From Russula earlei (Eukaryota; Basidiomycota; Agaricomycetes; Russulales; Russulaceae): 64,000 nucleotides of DNA. Shown piece by piece: positions 1-10,832 of this stretch. The notes under the pieces are model-generated. The model made no database searches and was not told the DNA's origin. It worked only from the letters and a program-made list of their open reading frames with translations. The stretch is from NCBI GenBank assembly GCA_025769875.1, contig JAGFNK010000069.1:1-64000 (forward strand). The letters are read 5' to 3'. A program made the translations under genes and the position numbers. Numbering within the stretch: the stretch's first letter is position 1; every line of letters starts with the position of its first letter.

Positions 1-881
1 TGCGCTCGTTCTCGGCCTCCTCGAGAAGAGTGTGAATCCAGCCTGAATCGCGACGCTAACCGAAGTGTTCCACGTTGAAAATGCGAAGGGACTAAGTAAA
101 AAGAGGGTCGGCAGGAACGGGACACACCATGAGACGGAGACTCCTGAGATGGCGAAGCGTGGCACCAACCATGCCAGGGACGCCCGCGATGGACTCGAGG
201 AATAAAATTCGCTACAAAAGGATGATTGGGCCCCGTGGAAAGAAGGATTATGAAAAAAAAAACATACAGTCAACCACTGCTTCTCGTCCAACACATACTT
301 TCCTTTGCGAAGCTCCTCGAGGGACATGTTCGACCCGGCCGGAATCGTCTTGTGCTTGTACCCCGAGACGACGTCAAATCCCCACCTAACGTGGTAAAGA
401 GTAAACAGGGGCACACAGACGTGTCTCGCATTCCGCTTACCGGGACAGTTTGACCAACCAGTACGCAAACTTGTCGGCGAATGTCTGTGGAGTTCTGTGT
501 AGGACCTATGTCCGTGACCTGTGATTACGACAGCATACCCGGACCTCTCAGTTACCAACTCACCTCGACTGCCTTCAACTCATCCGGGGTGTAGACGGGG
601 TGAAAGAGCACCCAGTCCCCGTTGACGTTCTGTGTCGGCGCGGTAGGAGAAGGCAAGAGATCCCCTGCATCACCATTATCACGTGCCCGCGTTGACGAGG
701 AAGAAAACGGACTGATATGAGGACCTTCCGCGCCCTTGTGGAGAGGTTCTCTGGTTTCTTTTGAAGGGAGATCGTCGATGGGGTGGCCAGTCGTGATCCG
801 ACGGCGTCCCACCGCCATCAAAAACGGGGTGAACACCCGAGGGGAACGTCTGAATGCGATTGTGGTCGAAGTAAGCGACAT
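1..881 (-). CDS. aox1: Alternative oxidase, mitochondrial (3' part cut by window edge)
   Basis: Ubiquinol:oxygen oxidoreductase of the inner mitochondrial membrane; it takes electrons from ubiquinol to oxygen, bypassing complexes III and IV. Five exons are readable: 881-564, 505-441, 385-268, 211-128 and 55-1, separated by GT-AG introns of 58, 55, 56 and 72 nt. Exon 1 gives an Arg-rich N-terminus, a likely presequence, followed by WVLFHPVYTP. Exons 2 and 3 give LHRTPQTFADKFAYW and RWGFDVVSGYKHKTIPAG. Exon 4 holds FLESIAGVPGMVGA, whose Glu is the first di-iron ligand of the family. Exon 5 holds LLEEAENER, the second iron motif, and runs out of the window just before its His. About 210 residues are visible; the last iron motif lies outside. 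The reading frame is intact throughout. The start at 881 is the first Met of an uninterrupted exon. Confidence 0.95.
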
Positions 882-1079
882 ATTAGTATAAGCTTACGCG
901 CTTTTTCCGAGCTCCTAATATTTATGTGGCCTCATATAGCGCTCATCGGCTGTGCATCCTCGAGATGAGTCAATTCGCTCGGATCTTCCACATCAAAATC
1001 GGCGCTGTTCGTCCGAGTATCTTCGTCATGTATCCATGGCCGGTCTCACCCGAGAACGACCACAAGCTACTAATTAGTG

Positions 1080-3468
1080 CTATAACTTTGTTTTAATGTC
1101 TTCCACCGTTCTCGCCCGTTCCATCATCTGTTGTGTTTCCCTCGCGGCCTCAGCAAGGCAAGCCTTGAATTTGTCCGTCCCAAGCTTGAGGCTCGTGATT
1201 GTCCAGCGAATGTGGTCATCACCGATCGAGTAAGATAAGCCGTAGCCATCCGGCACAACTGTTCATGAAAGCGGTAGTAAGTAAGCGATGAGGGGCATCA
1301 GAATGAAACATGGTACACACCTTCCCCATATCCCCATCCGTCGAGGTACTTCGATGACAGCTGTGACGTGGACAGTTCCCAATGACTTGTACGTGAGTAT
1401 GCCAAATCCTGATAAATTTCAGGCATCGCCTCGCCCTCTCTCATCATCTTCCTCAGCCCAAATAGATGTCTGTCGACTCCTTGACCGTCCGCGGCCCACG
1501 CGGCATATTGCGCATGGCGCGCAACAGCAGTGCGGAAGAGGGCCGCGCGTTGTGCATCCTGATCGCGACCAGGCAACCCGTTTTTCAAAGAAAGTAAAGT
1601 ATCGCAACAAGAACTACACGCACCGTGGCCTTGGGGTCTACCATCGCGTCCACCCAAGCTTTGCTCTGTGAGCTTGCAGCACGGATCACTTCCGTTCGGC
1701 CGCGTTGGAACTTCCGCGTCTGCGCGCTCTCGTATGTCACACCTGGCCGTCCTTTGAGCTTGTGGAACGCGAGCTGCTTGACCAGTTGTGCCCACGCATC
1801 GGGCGAGGTTTTGAACCGCTTGATGAAATCCTTGCCATAGCCATCGTAATGCAGGACGTGAAGGTCATGGGCTCCGACCAGCTTGTCAAAGTTCTTTTCT
1901 GCCTCCTGGATATCTGCAAGGACGGCATCGTTGGGCGTGAGGATGATTTCTTTGGGAGGCTTGAGCTTGGTATTCGGTGATGGATGTCCAAGGTCGATCT
2001 TCTTCGCCTCGAGGGACCCAAGTACGAATTCATTCATGCGTAGAGTTGGAGTGCCATCCATGCAGGAGTGCTCTCCAAGGAATCCAGAGCGGCCGTTATC
2101 CCAGACAATGACTGCGGCGGAGGCAAAGGTAAGTGAAACGCCGCCACAAGTTCGCATGAAAGGCACATACGTTGGTGCTTGTCGTACCATCGGTTACGGC
2201 CATCACCGACCCAAGCTCCCCAAGACAGGTCGTCGCGGCTGGTAGGCTTGGAGTTGTCAAGCGCAACAACAATCATCGCGGACTCGATGCGTTTCAACGC
2301 TGCCTCATTGGCAGGCGATGCCTCAATTAGTCGTTGGCGTCCCTGCGGCGATCTCGATATCATTTCGGGATGAGGTCAACTCGATAAGGATACACACATG
2401 TGTCCAAGTATCTCTGTTCTCGCTTGTGAGGGCGCCGAATGGGATGCCCTTGTGCGTATCTGCCTGACGAATGACTTCGGCGACGGAACTAGCGTGTCGT
2501 CGACTCTCTTCAGCCTGCATTCCGCAACGAGTAAAGTAGGCGCGTACGTTTCCAAGTCCGCGGCGCTCAGTTCAGTCCCGTCAGCATGTGCGAGCGGAAC
2601 CTCGAAAAATCTGTTGTTTCGAATGAATATGACGTGATTGTGGGTTGCTGGATCGAATTTCTGGGCGGTATCCTTAGGGATAGCGGGATATCGACTGGCA
2701 TGGAATCTAGGCCGGAGAGATAGATGAGCATCACGTCTCCAAACATTTCGCACGTCCACATATGCACTCACAGCGATTTGTAAGAGTCCATACAAAGCGG
2801 GGCGCCACGGACCTTCTCAGGTTCCAGCTGAGCACTGCAATGACGGTGACACGACATCAGTTACACAGGGACTGCACGACAGGGTAAGATACTCACCTCT
2901 CCACGAGCGCCCGAAAGGGGAGCATTGCCTTCAGCAGCGTCGCAGCGCGTCTTGGCGCGTCTCGTATCGCCGGGTCCGCCACATGCACATAAAAATAGCT
3001 CACGTTGACGACGACCGGGTCACGGTAAGACATGTACGCCGTCTCATTCCACCAGTCTGCGAGCCAATTGACCGTCCCAGAAGCGCGCTCCTCGAGCCGC
3101 CTCTGCAGCTCTGCGGCGTAGGGGGACGCGCCGAACGCGCGCACGGCGGATTCGCTGCGCGCGTACTCGGCGGGCGTCAGGTGCGGACGGATCGTTTCGA
3201 GGTACTTGGCGAGGGTGGAGGAGAGCGGCGGGACGGGGAGGTGCGGAAGCGAGGCTTGGTATTGGAGCATCGTGCCTTGCTTTGGGTCGACTTTGTAGCC
3301 CTCTGGGGGGCTGCTAGAGCTACGTGCAGAGCGTAATGGCCGTGGATGGGCAATCATTGATGTATGCTGTTTCGGGGAAGTCAGCTGCATTCGTTTTGTA
3401 GAACAAAAGGCAGACAAGCATACATAAAGTCGAGAGATATGATATAGTCTAGCCCGCGAGCTTAACAT
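1080..3468 (-). CDS. cat2: Carnitine O-acetyltransferase (mitochondrial/peroxisomal)
   Basis: Transfers acetyl groups between CoA and carnitine so that acetyl units can leave peroxisomes and enter mitochondria. Family motifs appear in order on the minus strand: YKVDPKQGTMLQYQASLPHL near 3290, NWLADWWNETAYMSYRDP near 3040, NRWYDKH near 2180, VWDNGRSGFLGEHSCMDGTP (the catalytic-His region) near 2090, and LHYDGYGKDFIKRF near 1830. The STSQLSSKYLDGWGYG segment lies near 1340. The stop at 1082-1080 follows ...TVEDIKTKL. Two in-frame starts are possible. One is at 3468 (MLSSRARLYHISRLY, exon 3468-3424, 57-nt intron, acceptor before 3366) and would give a presequence-like N-terminus. The other is at 3357 (MIAHPRP) in exon 2. 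The terminal TKL resembles a weak peroxisomal PTS1. Internal introns were not all placed exactly. Confidence 0.93.
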
Positions 3469-3924
3469 GAGAAAGATTTCTAAGATGGGAGAGGCAGACG
3501 AGAGGTTATTAACGTCCAACGTGACCAAAACGATGAGCGGACTCACTCAACTGTGACCACCGTCAGCGCCTGACACGTCGACGGGACTCGTTGGAAATAC
3601 GATCATCTTCGATCCTTGTAAGAGCTGTCTTTTATAACGTTTTAGCATTAAAAAAAAAGGAGGGAAAAAAGTACCCGAAAACACATGATATTCCCCCGGC
3701 TTCGGCACCGACATTGTGTCTCCCTCATACCATCCCCGTCCCCTCCCGCACCCTCCAAATTTGCATCTTCGTGCCGCTCGCAACGTGCTCAGTGGTGCCA
3801 ACTGATCCTGATGAACGCGTTAGCCGGATCAAGAAACCCCATTATCGCCGTCCGACGGCGTCACTAAGCTAAGCGGGCCCCAGTCAGCGACTTGGCGGTG
3901 CCCCTGTTCTTCCCAATCACGGGT
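3469..3924. other. Intergenic, promoter side of the carnitine acetyltransferase gene
   Basis: No coding signal recognised. Short open frames here lack family motifs. The stretch includes an A-rich tract near 3645-3668 and is best read as upstream region of the minus-strand carnitine acetyltransferase gene. Confidence 0.4.
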
Positions 3925-4200
3925 CCTCCATCTCGGGTGGGTGCGTTGCTCAATAGCGCTCAATCACCGGGGCCTCCTCGCCTCTCACTGCCGAACGAAC
4001 GCTTCTGCAGTAAAGGCTCACTGGTTCCACTTTTACTCCCCGCGGCCTACGTAAATCCCCTCGACCCTCGAACTTCTGTAACCCAAACACCGACGTTCAA
4101 CGCTTGCAGCCACGGCGCATCCTTAGAGGAGCTTTTGTACGAGCACAATCGTGAGCGCCCTTGTGTCAGCGTCGGCCCCACGCTTAGAGCGATCGAGCGT
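3925..4200 (-). pseudogene. Decayed fragment of the neighbouring PUL-domain gene
   Basis: This stretch aligns by eye, same orientation, with about 5431-5710 inside the thioredoxin/PUL gene. Matching blocks are around 4078-4105 versus 5587-5612 (both contain the core ACCGACGTT followed by an AACGC block) and around 4136-4178 versus 5660-5702 (both contain TGTACGAGCACA and end in CAGCGTCGG or GAGCGTCGG). The copy has indels and no continuous reading frame. It looks like a remnant of a local tandem duplication. Extent is approximate; I see no clear match beyond about 4200. Confidence 0.55.
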
Positions 4201-5182
4201 CAGCGTCACGAGCTACATCATGACACGGTGTAAGGAACGGTCCGAGGTGATCGTTGTGTACGAGTCGTGAAGATATTGGTGGCTAATTCGATGGATTAGA
4301 GTAAAGCCTGATTCAACCCTGGCTGAACCTGACCTGATTTGAGGACGTGAGAGCGCATCGCAGTGTGATCTCTATACCGAGGAGTATCTGAAAAAAAAAC
4401 TCTATACTGCATTCGTAGCTTTGCTTTTGCGTCATAACAAAAACGTTTCGCTCTGCCTCTCAGAGGCCGATGCAATTTCATGATAGGAGGGGTATCAAAT
4501 CGATCGTAATGCGAGTTCAAGTATGTTTCAATGCCACTCTGCAAATCTTGATGGGAATTCTCATCGCTAGTGGCCCATCACGAGTGGACAGGGGACTGAG
4601 CAAGGAGTATATAGAGCCGACGCCAACGCTTGCGGCTTCAACGTTCTCCCTGCTGGTTACAGAGACAACCGTGACTTCTTTACGCCACCGTCTTGTTCAT
4701 TCCTCGACGGCTTGCACGACATTTCATCGTGGTTCCACGAAACCTTCCTAAATGCGGACCTTACATTTTTTTTACATTGTCTACCTCGTCTTTTGCCTCG
4801 CAAAGCGGCCGATGTACGCATACCTCTTCCAGCTCTGTTGTATCCCTGATGTTGATCGATTTTACCATGCAGAACTAAGAGTGAACTTCGCGACGGGTTG
4901 CGCGCTTCTGGCTATTCACTGGGACCCGAAAAAAGTTTGTTCCAAAAGTACAAAGATGCAATGATGGGGACCAAGGAGGAGAATAGTTGGGGTGACATTA
5001 CGCAACCACACCATGGGTCGGTCGGTTTTCTTGGAACTGGTCGTTTGCATTGAACTAAGTATGCAAGAAATCAGATTCGGATATCCTGGCTGGGAAAACA
5101 GATATTCTGGCAGGGAAAAGAAAAGGGTTTAATAATATTACAATACATTACGGACGATCGGAGAGAGTCATGCCCATTCCCA
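4201..5182. other. Intergenic region without recognised gene
   Basis: Only short open frames without family motifs. The last 80 bases are AT-rich and lie directly downstream of the minus-strand PUL gene, so they probably hold its 3' untranslated region. No RNA gene or repeat recognised. Confidence 0.4.
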
Positions 5183-7583
5183 TCATGTACTGCACAACCT
5201 CTCCGCCACTTCCCCAACCAACGTCCTGATCTCCTTCTTGCGCACTGTGAGCTTTCCGCCTTCCGCCAACTTGCCTTTTAACGTCTCGCCTGCCTGCAGA
5301 ACGCTCAGCAACGGGACCAATTGGTCTTGATAGAAAGGTGATAGCCGGATCAAAAATGCCAACGTGGCCGTCAGCCGGTGCACTGGAGCGTTGTTTTTGT
5401 CAGTGCATCTTTCTCCGCGATCCCGTTGTAGGTAGATCAACTCACCAGCATCCTCGCTCTCTTCCTCGTTGCCGAGGGCCTCCGTAACGGCGCTCACCAG
5501 TTCCACCTCCCACTCTGCGTCTTCCTCACTTTCGTGAATGCCATCGACCGCATCTTCCCCTTTGACTCTCGCGACTCGGCCCTTCTGCACCCAAGCACCG
5601 ACGTTGAACGCGAGGCTCGCGGCCGCCACCCGGACGAGTCGATCCGAGTGAAGCAGCGTCTGTACGAGCACACTCGCAAGAGCTGCCCTAGCCTGAGCGT
5701 CGGTAGCCAGGAGTGGTCTGGAAATCGACGAGCCGAGGGCGTTCGTTGCTAGTCGCAGCAGCGTAAGGAGTGTCGCCCGCGGCGACGACGACAAGGATTC
5801 ACTGGTTGATGTTAGCACACTGACGAGCGACGCCAACGTGACTTGTGCGATCGCCGGTTCGAGGATGGCTAGACGCCAGACGTCCAGGAGCGGGAACATG
5901 GAAGCCGCTGGCAGACATGCCACCAGTGCGGCTATTGTCTGTCCGAACGAAGCGACGATTTCGGGGCCAGGTGAAGCTCTCGATTTCTGAACAAAGCGCT
6001 GTTTGAGCCAGGGAAATATGTTCTGAGCTAGGTCGTTCTTGATCTTGCTCGAATTTGGCAGAGAGGGTGTGCCATCTAAGAAGGACAGCAGCTTTTCGTG
6101 CACGGTGTCAAGCGCTGGCACCTGAGCGAACAAGATAGGTTCTGTCGAGACAGCGAACACAGATGGGAGATCCAACGACGCGTGCGGGTGGGCTGGGAAA
6201 GTTGATAGATAGTTGATCGTAGAGAAAAGTGTCAACTTACGAGGGAATGCCTGGTACAAGAGGAGATCGACCTGAGTGCGGAGTTCTGGCGCATTTATGC
6301 CCTTCAGTTCATGAATCTGTGCGGGGGCACGTTTGACCAGACTAGGAACAAGGAAGAAAAGCCAGACGAACCCTCTTCCCATCCAAGAAAAATCCAAACG
6401 TCGGCGTCGCGGTGACGTTATACTCGCGCGCAACCGCCGAGCCCATACCCACGCCCAGATCGACCTTGACAAACGCGACCTCGCCCTGGCCCTGTCCCTG
6501 GCTCTCGACGCTCCCGCGACGACGGCCCTTCTCCCGCGCGATCTCCTCGAAAACGGGCTCGATCATCCGGCACGGCCCGCACGTCGCGGACGTGAACATG
6601 GCGACGACGGCGCGGTGCGAGGCGAGCAGGCTGCGGAACGACGCCGGGTTGGTCGACGCGTGGATCGGACCCCGAAGGGGGCTCTGTGTCGCCGTCGAAG
6701 GCGTGCTGTAGCCCGAGTCGGCCGCTGGCGCTGCGTGTGGTGCGCCCGTCGCGCGATCGGAGATGGTTTGCAGGACGGAGGAAGAAGACGAGGCGGTTGT
6801 CGTCGTCCGAGACCCCGCTGGTGGTTGTTGCCGGGCTAGCGTCGCAGTCGTCGGGGCCACCGTCGAGCGACCGAACATGGAGTCTATGGTAGGGCGTAAT
6901 GCGGCGCCGAACGGTGTGGAGAGGAAATCTGAGGGCAAGTCTGGTTGGTTGATTTTCTATTAGCGGGAGGACGGGGAGGAGGGCCAAGTAAGCGCGCCTT
7001 TGATCCATGACGGGATAGACCCTCCTGTGAGAAACCCGATGCAGTCGTCCGTGAAAGAGTTGCAGTTGAAGTCTATGGGCATCAATGAGATACTATCTAT
7101 AATGCATGTGTCTAGCGATCGTCATTACCCAAGAGGTGATACTGCAATGGGAGGGTTAGCATCGGCCGTGACTCTGGACGGGATGCGTACCTTATCCGCG
7201 GTATAGTGTTCCCTCATCTCCGCAATATACTCTTCGAAAATCTGCTCATCGAGAGCTGTCTCTCCTATATCTAGGACTTGCAATGGTTGGCCATGCTGGG
7301 CGTAAGTTAGCCTCATTGAAGACCGCGATCACGGCACGAACAAACACACAAACGAACGTCCGGGAGGTGTGATATGTATACCCTGACCATAAAATATTTC
7401 CTTGTTGAAGACAACGACGGACGTATGCCTAGTAGCAATGCGTTGGACGACGGTGGTCAGCATGAGATTGGCGAGTAACGGTTACCATATTCCATCGATC
7501 TGCCTCCCAACGAGCTGCATTGACATGGCTCTAACCATGCCATTGCTAAGATCATATACGTATAGCTTTACGGGAGAGGGCAT
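5183..7583 (-). CDS. PPPDE (DeSI-type) peptidase - thioredoxin - PUL domain fusion protein
   Basis: A three-domain protein predicted to act in ubiquitin/SUMO removal. The first exons (7583 downward) read [16 protein letters not shown], with QIDGIW joined across an intron to [17 protein letters not shown], then [20 protein letters not shown]. The His of WHTSVV and the Cys of [11 protein letters not shown] fit the catalytic pair of PPPDE thiol peptidases. Next comes a linker rich in Ser/Thr and a thioredoxin domain with [12 protein letters not shown] near 6590 and [11 protein letters not shown] near 6405. The C-terminal about 350 residues form a PUL domain (Armadillo-like, Cdc48/p97-binding in Ufd3/PLAA), ending ...VAERLCST before the stop at 5183. 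An in-frame intron of about 60 nt sits near 5387-5446. This fusion is known from other fungi; its substrate is not. Confidence 0.88.
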
Positions 7584-7684
7584 GTTGGTAGTGGAGAGGG
7601 TCGATGAAGGTGGGTGAATGAGAGGTTATATGCGCGATGCTGTACACGGGAACGCGTATGTGTCGGTGACGCGTCCTCGGCCTA

Positions 7685-10163
7685 CTATAATCGAGCCAAT
7701 GACGCTTTCCCATCCTCCACCTCGGAACTTTCTGCCAACGCGTTGCACCGTTCCTCCCACCATCGCAAACAGTACTCCTTCTCCTGATCTCCCACATTCT
7801 CCATGATCTCCTTGAACACCTCCCTCGCTAACTCCCCACGCTCATTGGCATTTGAATCTCGGATTGCGGATGACATCGCATTGAGGGCTTCCGGTAACAC
7901 TATAAGGGGTAGTGCAGACAGTGTCGAGACGAGAACCAGGCGTAGGCGGTGTCGCCGCTGCGCATCGCGTGGGGCGGAAGCGCCAGCCAACGTGGAGAGG
8001 AGAGACAACAAGCAGAACTGGCCCATCGCAAGACTATTCCCACTCGCGCTGCTCGTAAGTGCACTATATGCGAGGCGTAGCTGTGCTGTGGTAAGTTTTC
8101 CATCCGCCGAGTTCTATGTATGTTGCATTTCTCTCAGCCGCCACAAGAGAAAATACGCACATGAGACACACCTCAAGAAGACAGCGTGCGTAGAACGGCA
8201 CAATTTTCTCTACGAACGTTGGCTCTGGAACACCTGTACGGTGAATCTCAGCCGTCATAGTAGAACCCTGGTGGGCAAATATTGCAAGGATGACCGAATG
8301 GGCAGACTCATACGTTTCCCGGTGTGAGACGTCATTTAAATGTCTTGATGAAGGCAAATCGGTCAGAACAGAGAAGTGGAGTGATCAACTCGTGCGTACG
8401 GAAGACACAAAGGAAAAACGGTGTGTTCGATTGTGTTCAAGCTGAGGAGTGGAACGAGTTGTTCGACGCACGCGAGGTTGAACGCTTGACGAGAGCGTGT
8501 GAGAGGATCGGTAAGATATTCGCCGGAGCTAGAACTCGTCGCAACTTCAACGGACAAGTCAACGAACTGTTTGCGGGGTAACATGCACATGGACCAACCA
8601 AGCGGATTTAAAGCCTTGACAAATCTCTCACTGGCCTCCACATCAGCACTTAAGACGTCCAGCGCCGAGTAAAACACCCGCTTCAACTCCGCAAAGCCAT
8701 CGCTGCTCGTCGATGTAACCCCACCAAACTTGGTGATCACGAACGACAGTCGGGAGAGCGTGCGAAGCGTCGATAGAGACAGCGACGAGTGGGTAGGCAG
8801 ATGCGCGAACTTCTTGTTCTTGGGGTCTAGGGAGGCCACAGGAGAGGACGCAGGATGGGAGTATGTGACGGTGGAGACGATGGACTGGGAGAGCATAATG
8901 GTCGTGAAAAGAAGTGTCTTGAGGACAATCCAGATATTCTCCGCAACTTGGTGGGACTCCGATTCTGGATATTCCTACGTGAAGCGTGAACGATTCTATG
9001 GAATTGAGGCATACCAATGTCATCCTCGTTTTCGATGCGAGCCAGAGCACTTTGTGCCCAATGACTCTCGACGTTGCTAGCGATCTGCTCAAGTCGTGTG
9101 GCGACTGCTTCAAGAGTGTTCCAACCATCCAGCGGGGAACATTCCGTCAGCAAGGAGAGAATCTTGGCACTTATGCTGGCAACTGATGCGACGGCAGAAA
9201 ATAGCGGAGAATCAATCACGGCTCTGAGCGCGGTAGAGAGAGGAGCAGATCGACTCCATGGTCCCGGACCGTCATACGGGAAAGAGGGCTGCTTTGGTCC
9301 GGCAGGTGTTGTCAACGAAAGCTGTCCACTTGGCGTGGTCGAACAAGATGAGGGGAGCGTGGCCAGGAAAGTGCCAGAGGAGAACGTAGATTCGATGGTA
9401 GTCATCAAGTGAGAGGAGAGTGTCTACAAGGGCAACTCAGCCGCCAAAAATGTGCGCAAGTATGAGAACACGTACGAAGAGCGGCAGGACCTTGATGCGT
9501 TCCGAGAACACATGTGGCAAGAATTGGGCAGCAAACAACAACGCGAGAGAGAGAGCGCCGACTGACTGTTGTTAATGCGGAATGCACAAGAGCGAGCGTG
9601 GCTGACTCACGTTCTCCCCGCTCCGTCTCTGGCTGAAACTCCTTCTCCCAGGTGCTGTCTTTAGGTGCACCGTAAAGGTCCAGGATCTCAGTCAGGGCAA
9701 TAATGAGCTCGTCCTCTGTTTTTGCTCTTACGCTCCCGGTTCCAGGATCAGCACCCAACTTTGATTTCAAATCCTCAGAACCGAAGAGTATTCCTCCTGC
9801 GCAGACAAACCGAATGACGGCTTGACCACCTTTGAAGCCCTTGACTATGCCATGGACCCACTCGGTCATCCTGGGCCGTATACCTCTGGTAAACAATGTC
9901 GTCTCTTCATTTTCGATCGCCTTGAGCCTGAGGTGTACGGCATGTCTGAAAGCGGTGACAAGGGTGACGAGTTTGGCATGAGAAAAGGGTCGGAAGAGGG
10001 GGGAGGAGATGACGGTTGCAGTGAGTGGGGTGGGTGTCAGAGTCTGGGCGAGAAAATGGGAGATGAGAGACTGATGGGTGGAAAGAGGAAGAGAGGACGA
10101 CGGCCTGTGAAGGTGAGTGAGAAGGATGGTGTACTCTCTCGGTGGTGGGATGACCGCCATCAT
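7685..10163 (-). CDS. Putative intraperoxisomal peroxin, Pex8-like
   Basis: A multi-exon, Leu/Ala/Ser-rich helical protein. The chosen start is Met-Met at 10163 (MMAVIPPPREYTILLTHLHR). Long exons cover 10163-9615, about 9410-9010, 8960-8360 and 8025-7685. The C-terminus runs through LRLVLVSTLSALPLIVLPEA and VGDQEKEYCLRWWEERCNAL and ends SLARL before the stop. ARL fits the PTS1 consensus ([SAC][KRH][LM]). The LTLISTLP-like helix, the VGD-EKE-RWW element and a terminal PTS1 resemble fungal Pex8 as I remember the family, but the N-terminal half matched nothing I know. Pex8 bridges docking and RING complexes on the lumenal side of peroxisomes. It could instead be an unrelated PTS1 protein. Start codons of Pex8 and the DUF952 gene are only 71 bp apart, divergent. 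Confidence 0.5.
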
Positions 10164-10234
10164 CCTCACCGCGTAGACCGTACGGAGCGACCAGCAACGG
10201 GCCGGACGGTCAATCGAACTATCGAACTTGACCC

Positions 10235-10635
10235 ATGACCACCAACGTTGATCTCCCCTTCCCGCCCTTTGTGTACAAAATCCTGAGCAACGAGCCCCCA
10301 GACCCGCTCCCACACAACCTCCCCCTTACCCGTTGGACGAGCAAGACGGGTTCATCCATCTCTCCGCCGGTTGGCGCGTACCCCAGACGTCGGCGCTCTA
10401 CTTTGGTTCATACACGACCATCTGGTTGCTTCGTGTGGATACACAAGTCGCACGAGCGGAAAAGGCATGGTTTAAATGGGGAGATCCAGGGTGTGTTCAC
10501 ATGTACGCACGTGACGAGGCAAGATGCGCGAGGTTGGGAGATGGTGTCGTGGTCGCAGTTCGGAAATTTGAAAAAGATCCTGAGGAGGCCTGGGAGGAGG
10601 CGCTGAACCGAAAGGGCCAGGGATGGCTCGCTTAA
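10235..10635 (+). CDS. DUF952 family protein, with an apparent 1-bp frameshift
   Basis: A small single-exon gene of the DUF952 family (function unknown). The first frame from ATG 10235 gives FVYKILSNEPPDPLPHNLPL. The conserved continuation LDEQDGFIHLSAGWRVPQ is one frame away from about 10333 and runs without stops to ...NRKGQGWLA, stop at 10633-10635. The family core V/IYKI-x(n)-DGFIHLS is split between two frames at about 10328-10333. No intron fits: the two halves are adjacent and the shift equals one missing base. The allele is therefore either broken or carries an assembly error. Later motifs (FGSYTTIWLLRVD, HMYARD) look intact, which suggests a recent change. It shares a very short divergent promoter with the Pex8-like gene. 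Confidence 0.8.
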
Positions 10636-10832
10636 TGCAAAACTAGATTCTTACTAGAAATTATTGAGCTAGTGACAGCTTGCTTTGCTGATGGTTGTGA
10701 TGAGGAAAGGGATTCGTTTGAGCAACTCCGGGGCCTAGTGAGCTCTCTGTCTCTCTGTTTCAAATTTACCGGTTTTCCACTCACCGCTGGCGGCTCGTCA
10801 AGGTGTTATCTCTCTCTTGAAGACGCTAAGAA

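Noticed and set aside
6418..7008. Overlapping minus- and plus-strand frames across the thioredoxin exon as extra genes
   Set aside because: They are shadows of the G/C-rich thioredoxin coding sequence, which has the clear CGPC motif in its own frame.
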